Shown here one piece after another: positions 10,407-21,152 of a DNA stretch of 64,000 bases (positions within the stretch are counted from its first letter, which is position 1; each line of letters opens with the position of its first letter). The stretch spans positions 310,001 through 374,000 of the forward strand of contig NC_035927.1 in assembly GCF_000348985.1 (NCBI RefSeq). The letters run 5' to 3'. The notes under the pieces are model-generated. The model was not told where the DNA came from, ran no database searches, and saw only the letters and a program-made list of their open reading frames with translations. The position numbers and the translations under genes are program-made. The stretch comes from Huiozyma naganishii CBS 8797 (taxonomy: Eukaryota; Ascomycota; Saccharomycetes; Saccharomycetales; Saccharomycetaceae).

Positions 10407-11648
10407 ATGGCTAGGCCGAGGAAGAAGAAACTTTCTATACCGTCCAATTCTTCCCACGGTTTAGAAGACAAGGAGGATGGCAAGACGAGTGATGTTAAAA
10501 ATGGCGAGAGTAAATCAAAATGTAAAAAAATGTTCAAATGTCAGGGCTTCGAGGACTGCCATATGGCTTTTACGAGAGCGGAACATTTGGCACGGCATAT
10601 AAGGAAACATACCGGTGAGAAGCCCTTCCAATGTTACATCTGTTTAAAACATTTCAGTAGAGTGGATAACTTGAAGCAACATAGAGAGTCCGTTCATTCG
10701 AAAATGGAATATTCTTCAAACTTTTCGGAAAAGGATCCACGTTCTCCACTTAACCACAGCATGAATACAGGTCTCAAAGAGATTCAATTCATCAAAGAAA
10801 AATCTCCTGTTATAATCTCTGCGGTGAACTATGCAGGTAATAGTAGCAAGAATGGGAATACATCAGCTTTGAACAAGAGAATCAAACCAACGAGAGCGAA
10901 TTCTGCTGAGTTGCATTTCCAATCATTCAAACCGAAGGCCTACACCAGTGACGCACAGGGAGCGACCCAAGGCAAGGAACATTTTACCAAGTTACCGAAC
11001 GATCACACTGCACCAACCTACGGGAGCCGTCACAATAGCATCAGCGGCGAGCTACCGACCGCCCTGACAAATACGAACAACCATGGACCCTTGCCGACCA
11101 ACGGTCCTCAAGACTTGCATAAAACTGACTATTCTTGGAGAATGAACGAGCCAAACACAATAACGGCACTACCTATGAGAATCCAAGAGCAGAACAGTTT
11201 ACCCCTTCCGAACCTCTACCAACAAATAATCTCCAAGACGTCCCCCAGACCCCCACCACCACCTACGCTATCAATGCCTGGGGCGACTTCAAAGGCACCC
11301 CCACCATTCAATGAAATGAAGATAATGCCTCGAGATTCCGCATTGAGAACGGGCAGCATATCTGAAAAGGACACGGTTTCCCCCTTCGTATTTGGACAGC
11401 AGCCAATATCACCATTACACTCATCATTCTCACAAGCATCTCCGCCGCTAACTACAACTACAACTAATAATAATAATAATAATAATATCCCAAACACAGA
11501 CCATAGAGGTACAGAAGAGGCACCAGAATCATTATCGGATCACCGTGACGGAACTTCTGGTAGTGCACTGCCGGTGAAAGAACAGAAAAACAAACACAAG
11601 AGAACTCGTTCCAACGAAAGACTGAGTCTCGACTTTATCATGTCTTGA
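10407..11648 (+). CDS. RGM1/USV1: RGM1/USV1-type C2H2 zinc-finger transcription factor
   Basis: This 413-residue protein starts at the ATG 10407-10409; the frame extends two codons upstream but only to a TTG. Two C2H2 fingers lie at about residues 43-98, joined by a standard HTGEKPF linker. The first finger has the unusual five-residue spacing CQGFEDC and the second the usual CYIC. The finger text ([19 protein letters not shown], then [15 protein letters not shown]) is the hallmark of the Rgm1/Usv1/Com2 group, which binds STRE-like CCCCT sites. Usv1 acts under salt stress and on non-fermentable carbon. The remainder is low complexity: a proline run near residue 285, a poly-Asn tract near residue 355, and a basic C-terminus. 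S. cerevisiae RGM1 encodes only 211 residues and USV1 391, so length favours USV1. The next gene downstream matches both YPL229W and YMR181C, consistent with the single ancestral locus of this pair. Confidence 0.9.
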   Translation: MARPRKKKLSIPSNSSHGLEDKEDGKTSDVKNGESKSKCKKMFKCQGFEDCHMAFTRAEHLARHIRKHTGEKPFQCYICLKHFSRVDNLKQHRESVHSKMEYSSNFSEKDPRSPLNHSMNTGLKEIQFIKEKSPVIISAVNYAGNSSKNGNTSALNKRIKPTRANSAELHFQSFKPKAYTSDAQGATQGKEHFTKLPNDHTAPTYGSRHNSISGELPTALTNTNNHGPLPTNGPQDLHKTDYSWRMNEPNTITALPMRIQEQNSLPLPNLYQQIISKTSPRPPPPPTLSMPGATSKAPPPFNEMKIMPRDSALRTGSISEKDTVSPFVFGQQPISPLHSSFSQASPPLTTTTTNNNNNNNIPNTDHRGTEEAPESLSDHRDGTSGSALPVKEQKNKHKRTRSNERLSLDFIMS

Positions 11649-12688
11649 CGCCGTGTCTCAGTTGTCACATAACGTCACATTGTAACCATATTACGCTATC
11701 CCGCTTGCATTAAGAAAATCTGCATATTGATCCAAGGATGACAAGGAGCAGAGACACCACACCCACCGTGATCTAAGAGCGGATGAATGTAACAACAAAA
11801 TAAACACATACACACATACATAAAAAATAACGTTAACGCCATGTAACGGAAACATGACGCCACACACAAAATAATAGATAAGGCAACAGTACTGTCAACA
11901 ACATGTGTCATCTATCAGTTGCTTGTTTCCTCACAGCGTGGAGTGTATCAAGACACCCCCACGCCACCCCACGCCACCGCACGCCGCTCAGGGTGGGAGA
12001 GAGAGAAAGATGCGGAGAGACAGAAAATAAGGGTTTTCCGAATGTCCGGAGCGGGTCCCGGAGATGGTGGAAGCACACACAGTATCCCCGTCGGAGATAA
12101 AACCCCCAACCCCCCCCCCCCCACACACACGTGACTTCGGAGCCCCGGCAACCGCGGTATTTTCGCCCGGCAGCAGGGGCCGCGGTGAGTTACGGGCCGT
12201 GCGCGTAAAAGATAAGGCGATCACGCCACTACGCCCACTAAGTCGCACGAACTCTGGGCGCGGGCTCTTACCCTGCCGCCCGGAGAAGAAAAAAAGAAAC
12301 AAGAAACAGAGCCCCACGGCGTTTCTCTGTCTCTGCCCCTTTTCTGATTATCAAAATACCACAGTGCAGAAGTCTTTGTCCCGGGCAACGTTTTTGTTTT
12401 ATTTTCTCTTTAAGGCCCTTCAACCCCCCCTTTAGACACTTCCAACAGTCATCCTCAACACTCAACTGCGTTCAATTTGACGAGTCGCAAGCTTCAACTT
12501 CATTTTCTAGTAGAAGAATATACATTTGAACTCGTTTGCCATCGTGGCATTCTTTTGAATTTTCGTTCTTCCGTTTCTTTTCGTTTCTTTCGTTTCTTGT
12601 AAACAAGAAGAGCTCAACAGAAAAACAAGAAACAAAATAAAACAAAAGGTACAAGAGATAACAACTACCGCGTAAGAAAATTAAGAAC
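11649..12688. promoter_or_regulatory. GC/C-rich promoter region with STREs and a Cbf1-type E-box
   Basis: This 1.0 kb interval holds no credible gene. It carries a C-rich segment at about 11953-11990, a C run near 12108-12122, a CACGTG core followed by AC (a CDEI/Cbf1-like site) at 12128-12133, and three STRE-type elements: AGGGG at 12175-12179, CCCCT at 12336-12340 and CCCCT at 12427-12431. These suggest stress control (Msn2/4, or Rgm1/Usv1 itself) of the gene that starts at 12689. Motifs are seen; regulation is inferred. Confidence 0.5.
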
Positions 12689-13309
12689 ATGGCTCATTCA
12701 ACACCTAGTAGCAGTAGTCTAAAGACTAATATCAACGGTATAATGAACAGTTTCCCAATAAATAAAGATATGGACCCCACGTTAATGGGTAACACTAACA
12801 CAAGCAACGTGCCTCTATTCCAACAACAACAACAACAGGCACAGCCACAGCAGTACGCCAACAGTCCAGTGATAATGCCAAACACACTCCCCATTCTTCT
12901 AGACGAGAGTAAGAACCTGAAGCGGTTTAATGTGAACGCGTCTAGGAGTAACTCAAGTTCAAGCACTGCATCCAGCGTCATGAGTAACGGTAACAGTGTC
13001 ATGATGAATTCAAGTAGTTTCAATACAAATGATTTGGCGGGGGATATGAACCTCTACGATATAAAACAGAAGTGTGAGTTGGGGAAGTTGTTTGAAGACG
13101 ATGTCTTCTACTGTCCAAGGTCACTTCTCTCCAAGGAGGAACTTCAAACGTGCGAAATGTTGGATAAGTTCTTAGTACATAAAATGATGATGGATTCACA
13201 ACCTCTTTTACAACAACAGGACCCGTACTTAAATCAACGACAACATTTGACAAATAGCGTGCCAAAGTTTAACCCGTACACATCGAAAAGCTTCAACCCA
13301 TCTCCATGA
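12689..13309 (+). CDS. YPL229W/YMR181C family protein, function unknown
   Basis: A 206-residue protein, the same length as S. cerevisiae YPL229W. The N-terminal two thirds are low complexity (Ser, Asn and Gln runs, including a poly-Gln stretch near residues 47-56). The recognisable part is the C-terminal block at about residues 120-170, with LYDIKQKCELGKLFEDD and a conserved YCPRSLLSKEEL segment. The family has no established activity. Its place after RGM1/USV1 matches YPL230W-YPL229W in S. cerevisiae. Three STRE-like sites and a CACGTG lie upstream. CET1/CTL1 and ALG5, which follow on the S. cerevisiae tracks, are missing before SPT21. Confidence 0.85.
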   Translation: MAHSTPSSSSLKTNINGIMNSFPINKDMDPTLMGNTNTSNVPLFQQQQQQAQPQQYANSPVIMPNTLPILLDESKNLKRFNVNASRSNSSSSTASSVMSNGNSVMMNSSSFNTNDLAGDMNLYDIKQKCELGKLFEDDVFYCPRSLLSKEELQTCEMLDKFLVHKMMMDSQPLLQQQDPYLNQRQHLTNSVPKFNPYTSKSFNPSP

Positions 13310-13568
13310 TATACAGACGGTGAACAAACATTCTTCATTCGGAACTCCCTGCACTACATTCTTTAACGACCCCCCCCACATGCTGATCATTATTTTTATT
13401 TTACATATTTAGTATTATTACTATCACTATTTCATTCTATGATGCAAGTTCTGTTTTAAATAGAGAATAGAGGCTGGGACCCAGGCTATATAGTTATAGA
13501 TACTAGTGTTCCTGTGAGATTCAGGGGACCGTCTCAATATGCAGAATGTTGTGGGGGGAAGAATAAGA

Positions 13569-15710
13569 TCACTTCCCATCACTGTTGAAGTTTAAAGTAG
13601 TGGCAGATGTAACCTCAGTGTTCATATCACCATCACTGCCCCTCATTATCCCCTCGTCGTCGATGTCACTCGAGTGACCACCCACAAACGACGAGAACAA
13701 ATCATCGTCATCAGCAGTCAACCCACTAGACGCATCCACTGGCTTCCCCGGGTCCTCATCCCGGATGCCCTTGTGGTAACCGTACAGGATACCAGGGGAG
13801 GAGGGCATGGTCCTGTTATTCTTCTTAACGTCGTCATCTTCGTCATCTTCCTCCTCAATGGCACCACTGTTCTTATCCATCTGCGTGGGCGTCGAATAAT
13901 TCACCAACACGGTCGCATCACTTCCAGGGACATCGTCGTCAAGGGGTTTCCCACCACCAACAAGGGATACACCTTTATAACGGGACATCCCCGGTTGCAA
14001 CAAGGGCAGCCGTTGCAACTGTTCTTTACAAGAGGTTGGGTGCTTCGACATGTCTCTCTGTGTGATTAGCGTCTTCGTTTGCTCCAGATCCATCAGAGGC
14101 ATTGACAACGTGTCAATCGGGCTCGTGCGATCCACATCCTCCATGACAACATCTCTGGGGGTCAGTTTGTTGTTGTTGGTCTGTTTCGTAATATTGGGAT
14201 TCCCCACGCCAGCGTGTTGCGTGTTGTCAAACATTGACGGCGTAGAACCGCTGGTGAAATCGGCTAACCAGTTTATCTCGTTGTCCGAGAAGTTCAAGTA
14301 ATTCAAATCCAAAGTCTCCGCATTCAACCCATCCATACTTGTGATGGCATTCCCCACCGTGCTGGGATCAGAGTTTGCCGGAGGAATGTTTTCCTTATTC
14401 GCTACTGCACTAGAGACTCCCTCTATAATGTTTGCGTTATTCGCCGAAACGGCATCCTTGGGCGTGCATGTGTTGTTCAGAGGCGACACTGGAGTCTTAG
14501 CGGTGTTGTTCTTTCCCTTGGCGGCCGGTTTCGGTCTCTTTGTCGCTTGTGGTTTCCGTTTTCTGTTCAACATAAAATCGAACCTTTTGCTGACTGAATC
14601 GTCAATCCTCGTCTTCTGCACGGTGTTGTCGTTCTGCAATGCGTTCAATTCGTAGGATACCTGCTGTGTGTCCATCTGTTGGTTCGCCTCGGTCATTTTA
14701 TCCGCGAGGTATATCTTATGTGCTATCGAATTCTTCATGAATGCATTCCCGCTCAGAGCAGTGTTGTTTCCACCGTTCTTCAAGTTCAGGTTCCAAATGG
14801 GAAGCGATTGTGTTCTACTGGCCTTTGGTGCGGGCATGGGGTTAGTCTGTCTCCTTGGCTTGACTATTTTGTGCTGTTTATTTACTTGACTCGTCGGCGT
14901 CGGCACCGGATACACTCGGGTGGTAGTGCTCGTTGTGGATGATTTGCGCTGTCTTGGCGTCACCGAAACTGTGGGGGTTGGGATCGTTACTGGACTCGGT
15001 TGAACGAAGGGGGAATCCGTCGAACTGTCCTTTCTTCTCGAGTTCGTGATCTTGGAAAGTTTTAACTTTATCTCTAATGTTTCTGCCAGCGGTTGCTTCG
15101 CATCCTTCCGGGATGACATATTGCTGCTGTACGATCTTCTCAATAGCGCTGTGAAGTTCGTACACACGCGCCCAGTGACCACGACCGTATCGTCCAATTC
15201 CTCATTGGAGTCACCACCGAGTCCGTTCACATCATTATCGCTACTCGCTTCTTCGGTTTCGGTTCCCTCATCCACATCACCCATTCGTTCCTGCTGCTGC
15301 TGCTGTGGGTCCTGCCCCTGCTGTTGCTCTTCTATACTATCGTAATTGAAACGGCGCCCCTCATTCAAGTTCAGCCCTCTTCGTATTTTCGATAACAGCC
15401 CTAAACTCACCAGCGGTTCGTCTACTTCGCATATATCTTTGAAGTAAACGTTGTAATCTTGAGATTCCCCATTGTGCAATAGTTCTGGAGAGTTGACAAA
15501 TAGTTCTTTGACTACAGCGTTCAATGGCACAGCGCCAATTCTCGATGTTGCGGCTACATTCGCATCCCCAGCACCACCACCACCACGCAGGTTCGGTATC
15601 TCTACCACCTGCACTTTTCTGGGAGTCTTCGTCCTTGCCAGATAACTCGTACAACTCCTGTCATCCAACGTGTACAGGATCTTCAAGGGCATATAGCTAA
15701 TGTCGTTCAT
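13569..15710 (-). CDS. SPT21: SPT21 homologue, activator of histone genes and silencing factor
   Basis: This 713-residue protein starts at the ATG 15708-15710; the frame is open for 23 more codons but only from a TTG. S. cerevisiae Spt21 has 758 residues. The start MNDISYMPLKILYTLD, followed by SYLAR, is the conserved Spt21 N-terminus. The rest is mostly disordered, with acidic, Gln and Asn runs (poly-Gln near residues 130-140) and basic patches. Spt21 works with Spt10 at histone promoters in S phase. The gene follows the YPL229W/YMR181C-type gene and diverges from NEW1. An ACGCGT pair and a CACGAAA lie 170-215 bp upstream, fitting G1/S control. Confidence 0.85.
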   Translation of the reverse strand: MNDISYMPLKILYTLDDRSCTSYLARTKTPRKVQVVEIPNLRGGGGAGDANVAATSRIGAVPLNAVVKELFVNSPELLHNGESQDYNVYFKDICEVDEPLVSLGLLSKIRRGLNLNEGRRFNYDSIEEQQQGQDPQQQQQERMGDVDEGTETEEASSDNDVNGLGGDSNEELDDTVVVTGRVCTNFTALLRRSYSSNMSSRKDAKQPLAETLEIKLKLSKITNSRRKDSSTDSPFVQPSPVTIPTPTVSVTPRQRKSSTTSTTTRVYPVPTPTSQVNKQHKIVKPRRQTNPMPAPKASRTQSLPIWNLNLKNGGNNTALSGNAFMKNSIAHKIYLADKMTEANQQMDTQQVSYELNALQNDNTVQKTRIDDSVSKRFDFMLNRKRKPQATKRPKPAAKGKNNTAKTPVSPLNNTCTPKDAVSANNANIIEGVSSAVANKENIPPANSDPSTVGNAITSMDGLNAETLDLNYLNFSDNEINWLADFTSGSTPSMFDNTQHAGVGNPNITKQTNNNKLTPRDVVMEDVDRTSPIDTLSMPLMDLEQTKTLITQRDMSKHPTSCKEQLQRLPLLQPGMSRYKGVSLVGGGKPLDDDVPGSDATVLVNYSTPTQMDKNSGAIEEEDDEDDDVKKNNRTMPSSPGILYGYHKGIRDEDPGKPVDASSGLTADDDDLFSSFVGGHSSDIDDEGIMRGSDGDMNTEVTSATTLNFNSDGK

Positions 15711-15881
15711 GTTTATGGGGGATATGCGCTTTACGTTCCTGAAAGGACGATTCCTGACAGTATCAAAACCACTGTACAACTTTAATTGCTACCAGAGATA
15801 ATCCCACCAATACACACACATAGACATATATATACTCGTACTCTGCTCATAGGGTTCACCGTATGTTACAACTGATATTTT

Positions 15882-15925
15882 TTTCGTGACGCGTTTCCCG
15901 AATTCTTTCCCGAAAAGGGACGCGT
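15882..15925 (-). promoter_or_regulatory. MCB/SCB cluster upstream of SPT21
   Basis: ACGCGT (MCB) occurs at 15889-15894 and again at 15920-15925. TTTCGTG at 15882-15888 is the reverse complement of CACGAAA (SCB) and directly abuts the first MCB. A near-palindromic TTCCCGAA/TTTCCCGAAAAGGGA segment lies between them. The cluster is 170-215 bp from the SPT21 ATG and over 500 bp from the NEW1 ATG, so it most likely serves SPT21 through MBF/SBF. The remainder of 15711-16443 holds TATATA elements near 16035 and 16342-16349, the latter about 95 bp before NEW1. Confidence 0.65.
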
Positions 15926-16443
15926 CTTTTTGAAGTTCGTGAAAGCGACAGTTGCTTCATTGTGTTCTCTGTCAGTTCTGAGACCTGCCCTCCCCTCCCT
16001 TTGCGAGTGGGTGAAGAGCCGTGGGGGATGTATACTGGTTTATATATAGGAGGCGTGCATGCCAGGAGCGGCATTGGGTATGCTGGATGAAGCCTTGCCT
16101 TTTACTTTTATTTTTTCAAGCATCCTCTAGTTGTGGGGCACTACACTGGAGGCCAATGCTGTTACTGCTGTGCTGTTGACCAAACCAAATGGACGTCTGA
16201 CTGGAAGAGGGTGTGGTACTGCACCCTGTGTTTACTGCTGTCCATCGAAGCGGTCCCTGTCACGTCGTACGAGCTGTAAGGTAGAAGTGAAAATTTTTTT
16301 TCATCTTTCTTTTTCCGGGAAATAAAGAGAGATGGGTTCACTATATAAGCAATGGGCCATCTCTGCGGTTGTTGCTAGTCCGAGGTTTACTGATATTAGG
16401 TAGCTATCTGTTCGCTGAGTAACGCAAGACCAGTACTTCAGAG

Positions 16444-19400
16444 ATGCCACCAAAGAAACATCAACAGCAGAGCCTGGAGGATTTCTTGGGGACGCAACCT
16501 CAGGATCCAAACATGATCCAATCGCCATACGGTGGTTACTTCAAAGCTAACAACAGCTACCAGCAACAACGTACTAGTGGCAATCCAAAGCAACGTAACT
16601 GGAACCAAGGTAGCAATTTCAAGATCCAGAATGCGCCACAGCAACAAGGCGGTTACCAGAACTACCAGCAGCAGCCAAGGTCGACTTACAATCAGGCTGC
16701 CGTGACGCCAAACGTTAGCGGAACTCCAACACCATCTACTTCGTCCGTTTCGTTGACCTCTTTGAACGACAAATTGGGCAACTTGAAACTGACACCAATT
16801 TCTCCTCTAATCAGCAAGATTACCTCATCGGACAACATCTCCGAGATCAAGCATACTATAAAGGACATCATTGCGAAGTTCGCCGATGAAACGTCTGCCC
16901 AGATCATCGAATGGGATATTCCGGAAATTGTAACAAGATTGACCAAATCTAAGAACCCAGCTTTGGTCAAGGAGGCATCTATGTTGCTGATCTCCAATCT
17001 GGCACAGCACTTCACGAACAAATCTCCACAGGAAGCCTACTTGCTGCCTCTGTTTGAGTATGCCCTTGACTCCATGGCTGAAAAGGACAACACAGTAAAG
17101 CGAGCCGCACAACACGCTATCGACGCTCTGCTGGTTGCATTCCCCACAGAGGCGCTTACTTTCTCCGTTCTTCCAACGGTTCTGAAATACCTATCCTCAG
17201 GTGCCAAATGGCAGTCGAAGATGGCAGCTTTGAACGTTGTGGACAGAATTAGAGAAGACGCACCAAACGATCTGCTAGAGTTGACCTTCAAGGAATCCGT
17301 CCCTATTCTAACCGACGTAGCCACGGATTTCAAACCAGAACTTGCTAAGCAAGGGCACAAGACTTTGTTGGACTACGTTTCCATATTGGACAACCTCGAC
17401 CTGTCTCCACGTTACGAGCTGATCGTGGACACATTGCAAGACCCTCAAAAGGTTCCAGCTTCCGTTAAATCTTTATCCAGTGTTACCTTTGTCGCTGAAG
17501 TCACCGAGCCCGCTTTGGCCCTACTGGTTCCAATCTTGAACAGATCGTTGAATCTGTCATCGTCTTCTCAAGAACAGCTGAGACAAACGGTGATCGTCGT
17601 TGAAAATCTGACGAGACTGGTCAACAATCGTATCGAAATCGCCAGCTTCGTTCCTCTTTTGCTACCAGGTATCCAAAAAGTGGTGAACACGGCTTCTCTA
17701 CCAGAAGTCCGTGAGTTGGCAGAAAAGGCGCTTAAGGTTTTAAGAGGCGACGAGGAGGATGTGTCTGGGAACTCAAAGAAATTCCCGGGCAGAATGACCG
17801 TCGACGAGGGCAAATACTTCTTATTGCAGAACTTGAAGGAAATTTCCGTTCAAGGGGAGTTCCCATTGAAACTTTTCTTGAAAGATGAAGTCGTCTTGAG
17901 CTACCTAAGCAAATTCTTGACCGTGGAGGCTAACGTCAACGACTGGAAGAACCTACAAGAATATCTGACCACCATCTTGGGCGAAGATAACAAAGAGATT
18001 GTCGAGAACAAGTTTGTCGCTGGTCTGAGAACCATCTTCCACCAAGAAAAGGTAAAGCACGATGAGAATGAAGGTATTGAAATCGTCAACACTGATTTTT
18101 CGCTTGCATATGGTTCAAGAATGTTGCTGAACAAGACCACACTTCGTCTGCTAAAGGGTCATCGTTACGGTTTGTGTGGTAGAAACGGTGCTGGTAAGTC
18201 TACATTGATGAGAGCCATCAACAATGGCCAACTTGACGGGTTCCCAGACAAGGACACCTTGAAAACTTGCTTTGTTGAACATAAACTGCAAGGCGAAGAA
18301 GGGGATCTGGACCTGATATCTTTTATTGCTCTCGACGAAGAATTGGAGGGCGTGTCCCGTGATGAAATTGCTGACGCATTAGAATCTGTTGGGTTTGACG
18401 AAGAAAGGAGAAGTCAGACCGTTGGGTCGCTCTCAGGTGGTTGGAAAATGAAGCTGGAACTCGCCAGAGCAATGTTACAAAAAGCTGACATCTTACTTCT
18501 TGACGAACCAACCAATCATTTAGATGTTGGTAATGTCAAATGGTTGCAAGATTACCTGCTGGAACATACCAACATCACATCCTTGATTGTTTCACACGAC
18601 TCCGGATTTTTGGACGCTGTGTGTACTGATATTATTCACTACGAGAACAAGAAATTGGCCTATTACAAGGGTAACTTGGCCGATTTTGTTGAACAGAAAC
18701 CAGAAGCGAAGGCCTATTACACGTTGACTGACTCGAACGCTCAGATGCACTTCCCACCTCCAGGTATTCTGACCGGTGTTAAGTCCAGAACCAAGGCTGT
18801 CGCCAAGATGACTGATGTCACCTTCGGCTATCCTGGCGCAACAAAGCCATCCTTGAGCCATGTCTCGTGTGCCTTGTCTTTGTCGTCTCGTGTTGCTATC
18901 TTGGGTCCAAATGGTGCTGGTAAATCCACCTTGATCAAACTGTTGACCGCCGAATTGGTCCCACAGGAGGGTAAGGTCGAGAAACATCCAAACTTGCGTA
19001 TCGGGTACATTGCTCAGCACGCGTTGCAGCATGTTAACGAACACAAGGAGAAGACCGCAAACCAATACCTACAATGGCGTTATCAGTTTGGTGACGATCG
19101 TGAAGTTTTGCTGAAGGAATCGAGAAAGATTTCAGAAGCTGAAAAGGAAATGATGTCAAAGGAGATAGATGTCGATGATGGGAGAGGTAAGAGAGGAATC
19201 GAAGCTATTGTCGGTAGACAGAAACTAAAGAAGTCCTTCCAATACGAAATCAAATGGAAGTTCTGGCAACCAAAATACAACTCGTGGGTTCCAAGAGATC
19301 TTTTGATTTCGGAAGGGTTCGAGAAGTTGGTCCAGAAGTTCGATGACCACGAGGCTTCGAGAGAAGGTCTAGGTTACCGTGAGTTGACTCCTTCTGTTAT

Positions 19401-19950
19401 TACCAAACATTTTGAGGGTGTTGGTCTGGATTCGGAAATTGCCAACCATACTCCTTTGGGATCTCTTTCTGGTGGTCAATTAGTCAAGGTTGTCATTGCT
19501 GGTGCCATGTGGAACAACCCGCATTTGTTGGTTTTAGATGAACCTACCAATTATCTTGACAGAGATTCTCTAGGTGCTTTGGCTATGGCGATTCGTGAAT
19601 GGACCGGTGGTGTTGTAATGATTTCGCATAACAACGAGTTTGTTGGCGCTCTATGCCCAGAACAATGGATTGTCGAAAATGGTAAGATGGTTCAAAAGGG
19701 TGTTGCCGCTATCGACCAGTCTAGATTTGAAGATGGTGGTAGCACAACTATTACGAACAGTACGATTTCTCCATCTGTTGATGATGATGACTCTCCAGCT
19801 AACATCAAGGTTAAGCAAAGAAAGAAGAAGATGACCAGAAACGAGAAGAAGATCCAAGCTGAGCGTCGTCGTCTTCGGTACATCGAGTGGTTGTCCTCTC
19901 CAAAGGGCACACCTAAACCAGTTGACACCGATGATGAAGATGAGGATTGA
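16444..19950 (+). CDS. NEW1: NEW1, ABC-F translation termination/recycling factor
   Basis: This 1168-residue protein (1196 in S. cerevisiae) is an ABC-F ATPase related to eEF3, acting on ribosomes in termination and recycling. Order of parts: a Gln/Asn-rich head (about 1-90); HEAT repeats (about 130-440); ABC1 with Walker A GRNGAGKST (about 579), signature LSGGWKMKLELARA and Walker B DILLLDEPTNHLD; ABC2 with Walker A GPNGAGKST (about 821); a chromodomain-like insert (about 905-960); signature LSGGQLVKV and Walker B LLVLDEPTNYLD; and a Lys-rich then acidic tail. The head keeps Q/N/Y-rich sequence but lacks the long NYN tandem repeat of S. cerevisiae New1. Codon use looks strongly biased, as expected for an abundant protein. 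A TATATAAG sits about 95 bp upstream. It is convergent with FPY1. Confidence 0.97.
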   Translation: MPPKKHQQQSLEDFLGTQPQDPNMIQSPYGGYFKANNSYQQQRTSGNPKQRNWNQGSNFKIQNAPQQQGGYQNYQQQPRSTYNQAAVTPNVSGTPTPSTSSVSLTSLNDKLGNLKLTPISPLISKITSSDNISEIKHTIKDIIAKFADETSAQIIEWDIPEIVTRLTKSKNPALVKEASMLLISNLAQHFTNKSPQEAYLLPLFEYALDSMAEKDNTVKRAAQHAIDALLVAFPTEALTFSVLPTVLKYLSSGAKWQSKMAALNVVDRIREDAPNDLLELTFKESVPILTDVATDFKPELAKQGHKTLLDYVSILDNLDLSPRYELIVDTLQDPQKVPASVKSLSSVTFVAEVTEPALALLVPILNRSLNLSSSSQEQLRQTVIVVENLTRLVNNRIEIASFVPLLLPGIQKVVNTASLPEVRELAEKALKVLRGDEEDVSGNSKKFPGRMTVDEGKYFLLQNLKEISVQGEFPLKLFLKDEVVLSYLSKFLTVEANVNDWKNLQEYLTTILGEDNKEIVENKFVAGLRTIFHQEKVKHDENEGIEIVNTDFSLAYGSRMLLNKTTLRLLKGHRYGLCGRNGAGKSTLMRAINNGQLDGFPDKDTLKTCFVEHKLQGEEGDLDLISFIALDEELEGVSRDEIADALESVGFDEERRSQTVGSLSGGWKMKLELARAMLQKADILLLDEPTNHLDVGNVKWLQDYLLEHTNITSLIVSHDSGFLDAVCTDIIHYENKKLAYYKGNLADFVEQKPEAKAYYTLTDSNAQMHFPPPGILTGVKSRTKAVAKMTDVTFGYPGATKPSLSHVSCALSLSSRVAILGPNGAGKSTLIKLLTAELVPQEGKVEKHPNLRIGYIAQHALQHVNEHKEKTANQYLQWRYQFGDDREVLLKESRKISEAEKEMMSKEIDVDDGRGKRGIEAIVGRQKLKKSFQYEIKWKFWQPKYNSWVPRDLLISEGFEKLVQKFDDHEASREGLGYRELTPSVITKHFEGVGLDSEIANHTPLGSLSGGQLVKVVIAGAMWNNPHLLVLDEPTNYLDRDSLGALAMAIREWTGGVVMISHNNEFVGALCPEQWIVENGKMVQKGVAAIDQSRFEDGGSTTITNSTISPSVDDDDSPANIKVKQRKKKMTRNEKKIQAERRRLRYIEWLSSPKGTPKPVDTDDEDED

Positions 19951-20330
19951 TTTTTTGCCGTGGAAGCCTAGCTGTTAATCTGTCTGGCAACAGATTTACT
20001 GTATACTATTGATAGATATGTTTGATTTTTTTCCCTTAAGTACAGTCATTTTTTTGTTAATATCTTTGTTCGGGGAGACACAGTATCAGAGATCTAAAGA
20101 TGCAATACAAAAATGCACTCTATGTAAAAGCTAGGGTAAAGTATGATTGCATAATCTGGTTATGCTCATGTCTCAGGAATTCTCCTCTCATGTCCGGCAT
20201 ATAATATTCCACGGCATCGTATTTCATAGGGTACTGGGTCATGGGTCCAGTTTATCCTCACATAGTATTCAGATACCCAATATAATTAAATAGTAGTTAT
20301 GAATTTACACACAATCCGTTCCCTGTGTAA
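19951..20330. other. Convergent intergenic region NEW1-FPY1
   Basis: AT-rich 3' flanks of two convergent genes, with T runs and TATATA/TATGT-like polyadenylation sequence. I see no gene or RNA here. Confidence 0.6.
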
Positions 20331-21152
20331 TCACCTCTCGTCGGAATACTTCTCCTCCATGTCACCTGAGAGTTCTTCCCCCTGCAGCTCGTTTACAGCA
20401 CGAGTGACGATGCGTTTCAAGTACTCGTCATCTTTCTGCTCTCCCAAAATACTAATCGTATTGAATCCCATCCCGAAGTGAGGGTACGAGCCAATTTTGA
20501 TCTCCTGAGACACGGCGGTCGATTCTTCTTGAATAAGTTTGAGAGTATGTGCTATCTGTGATTCAGATAGTGGTGTCTTAACGTAATATCTTACGAAGGA
20601 GCAATCGTTGTCTGACATATGGAACAGGTTTTTAAGGATTGGGGTCATTGAGTTGATCATCCGTTCAAACAGCTGAGGGATACCTGGGAAGATAAATACC
20701 TTGGTGTCGATGCAACACACTGGGACCCAAAGGTCATCCGCGATGTAATAATTTTTCACAGTGGGACCAGAGGGCAAAGTTGCCATTTTATAATAATCAT
20801 GCAACGCCTGACCATGTAGCCTGTTCTCTGGATGGGATCTTTCCTGCATTCTCTTTTTCAATTCTTCGTTTATGGAACAGGGCAGATTGAAACTCTTGGC
20901 AATAGATTCGTAAGTGATGTCATCATGTGTGCTTCCTATTCCACCACTAGTCACTATGAACTGATATTTATTTTTCAAGTCACACATGGTATCCATTATC
21001 TGCTCCTCATTGTCACCGATAGTAACGATTTGCTCCAGTTTGATTCCGTTCTTAAAGCAGTATTTGGCAAAAAAACTGGAGTTAGTGTCTGTGATCTTCC
21101 CATTCAAAACCTCATCGCCGATTATCACACAGGCAGCACGGATTCTAGACAT
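20331..21152 (-). CDS. FPY1: FPY1 homologue (YMR178W), MoaB/CinA-like flavin pyrophosphatase
   Basis: A 273-residue protein (274 in S. cerevisiae YMR178W) with an ATG at 21150-21152. The MoCF/CinA-type fold shows in the N-terminal [18 protein letters not shown] motif (about residues 8-25) and in [18 protein letters not shown] (about 89-106), the nucleotide-binding signature GGxGxTxDD. The yeast protein has been described as a promiscuous pyrophosphatase acting on FAD and related nucleotides. No signal or membrane segment is present, so it is probably cytosolic. It is divergently transcribed from the YPL225W homologue, with a 322 bp shared upstream region (21153-21474) that shows no strong motif. 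On the ancestral block it lies between NEW1 and YPL225W. Confidence 0.92.
   Translation of the reverse strand: MSRIRAACVIIGDEVLNGKITDTNSSFFAKYCFKNGIKLEQIVTIGDNEEQIMDTMCDLKNKYQFIVTSGGIGSTHDDITYESIAKSFNLPCSINEELKKRMQERSHPENRLHGQALHDYYKMATLPSGPTVKNYYIADDLWVPVCCIDTKVFIFPGIPQLFERMINSMTPILKNLFHMSDNDCSFVRYYVKTPLSESQIAHTLKLIQEESTAVSQEIKIGSYPHFGMGFNTISILGEQKDDEYLKRIVTRAVNELQGEELSGDMEEKYSDER

Noticed and set aside
11951..11990. CA/CC-rich stretch resembling a telomerase RNA template or telomere repeat
   Set aside because: Not a regular telomere unit, no template-length repeat and a half, and it lies in a GC-rich promoter.
12064..12435. 123-codon frame in the GC-rich promoter before the YPL229W-type gene
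   Set aside because: Low-complexity Pro/Lys composition generated by C and A runs, overlapping STREs and a CACGTG.
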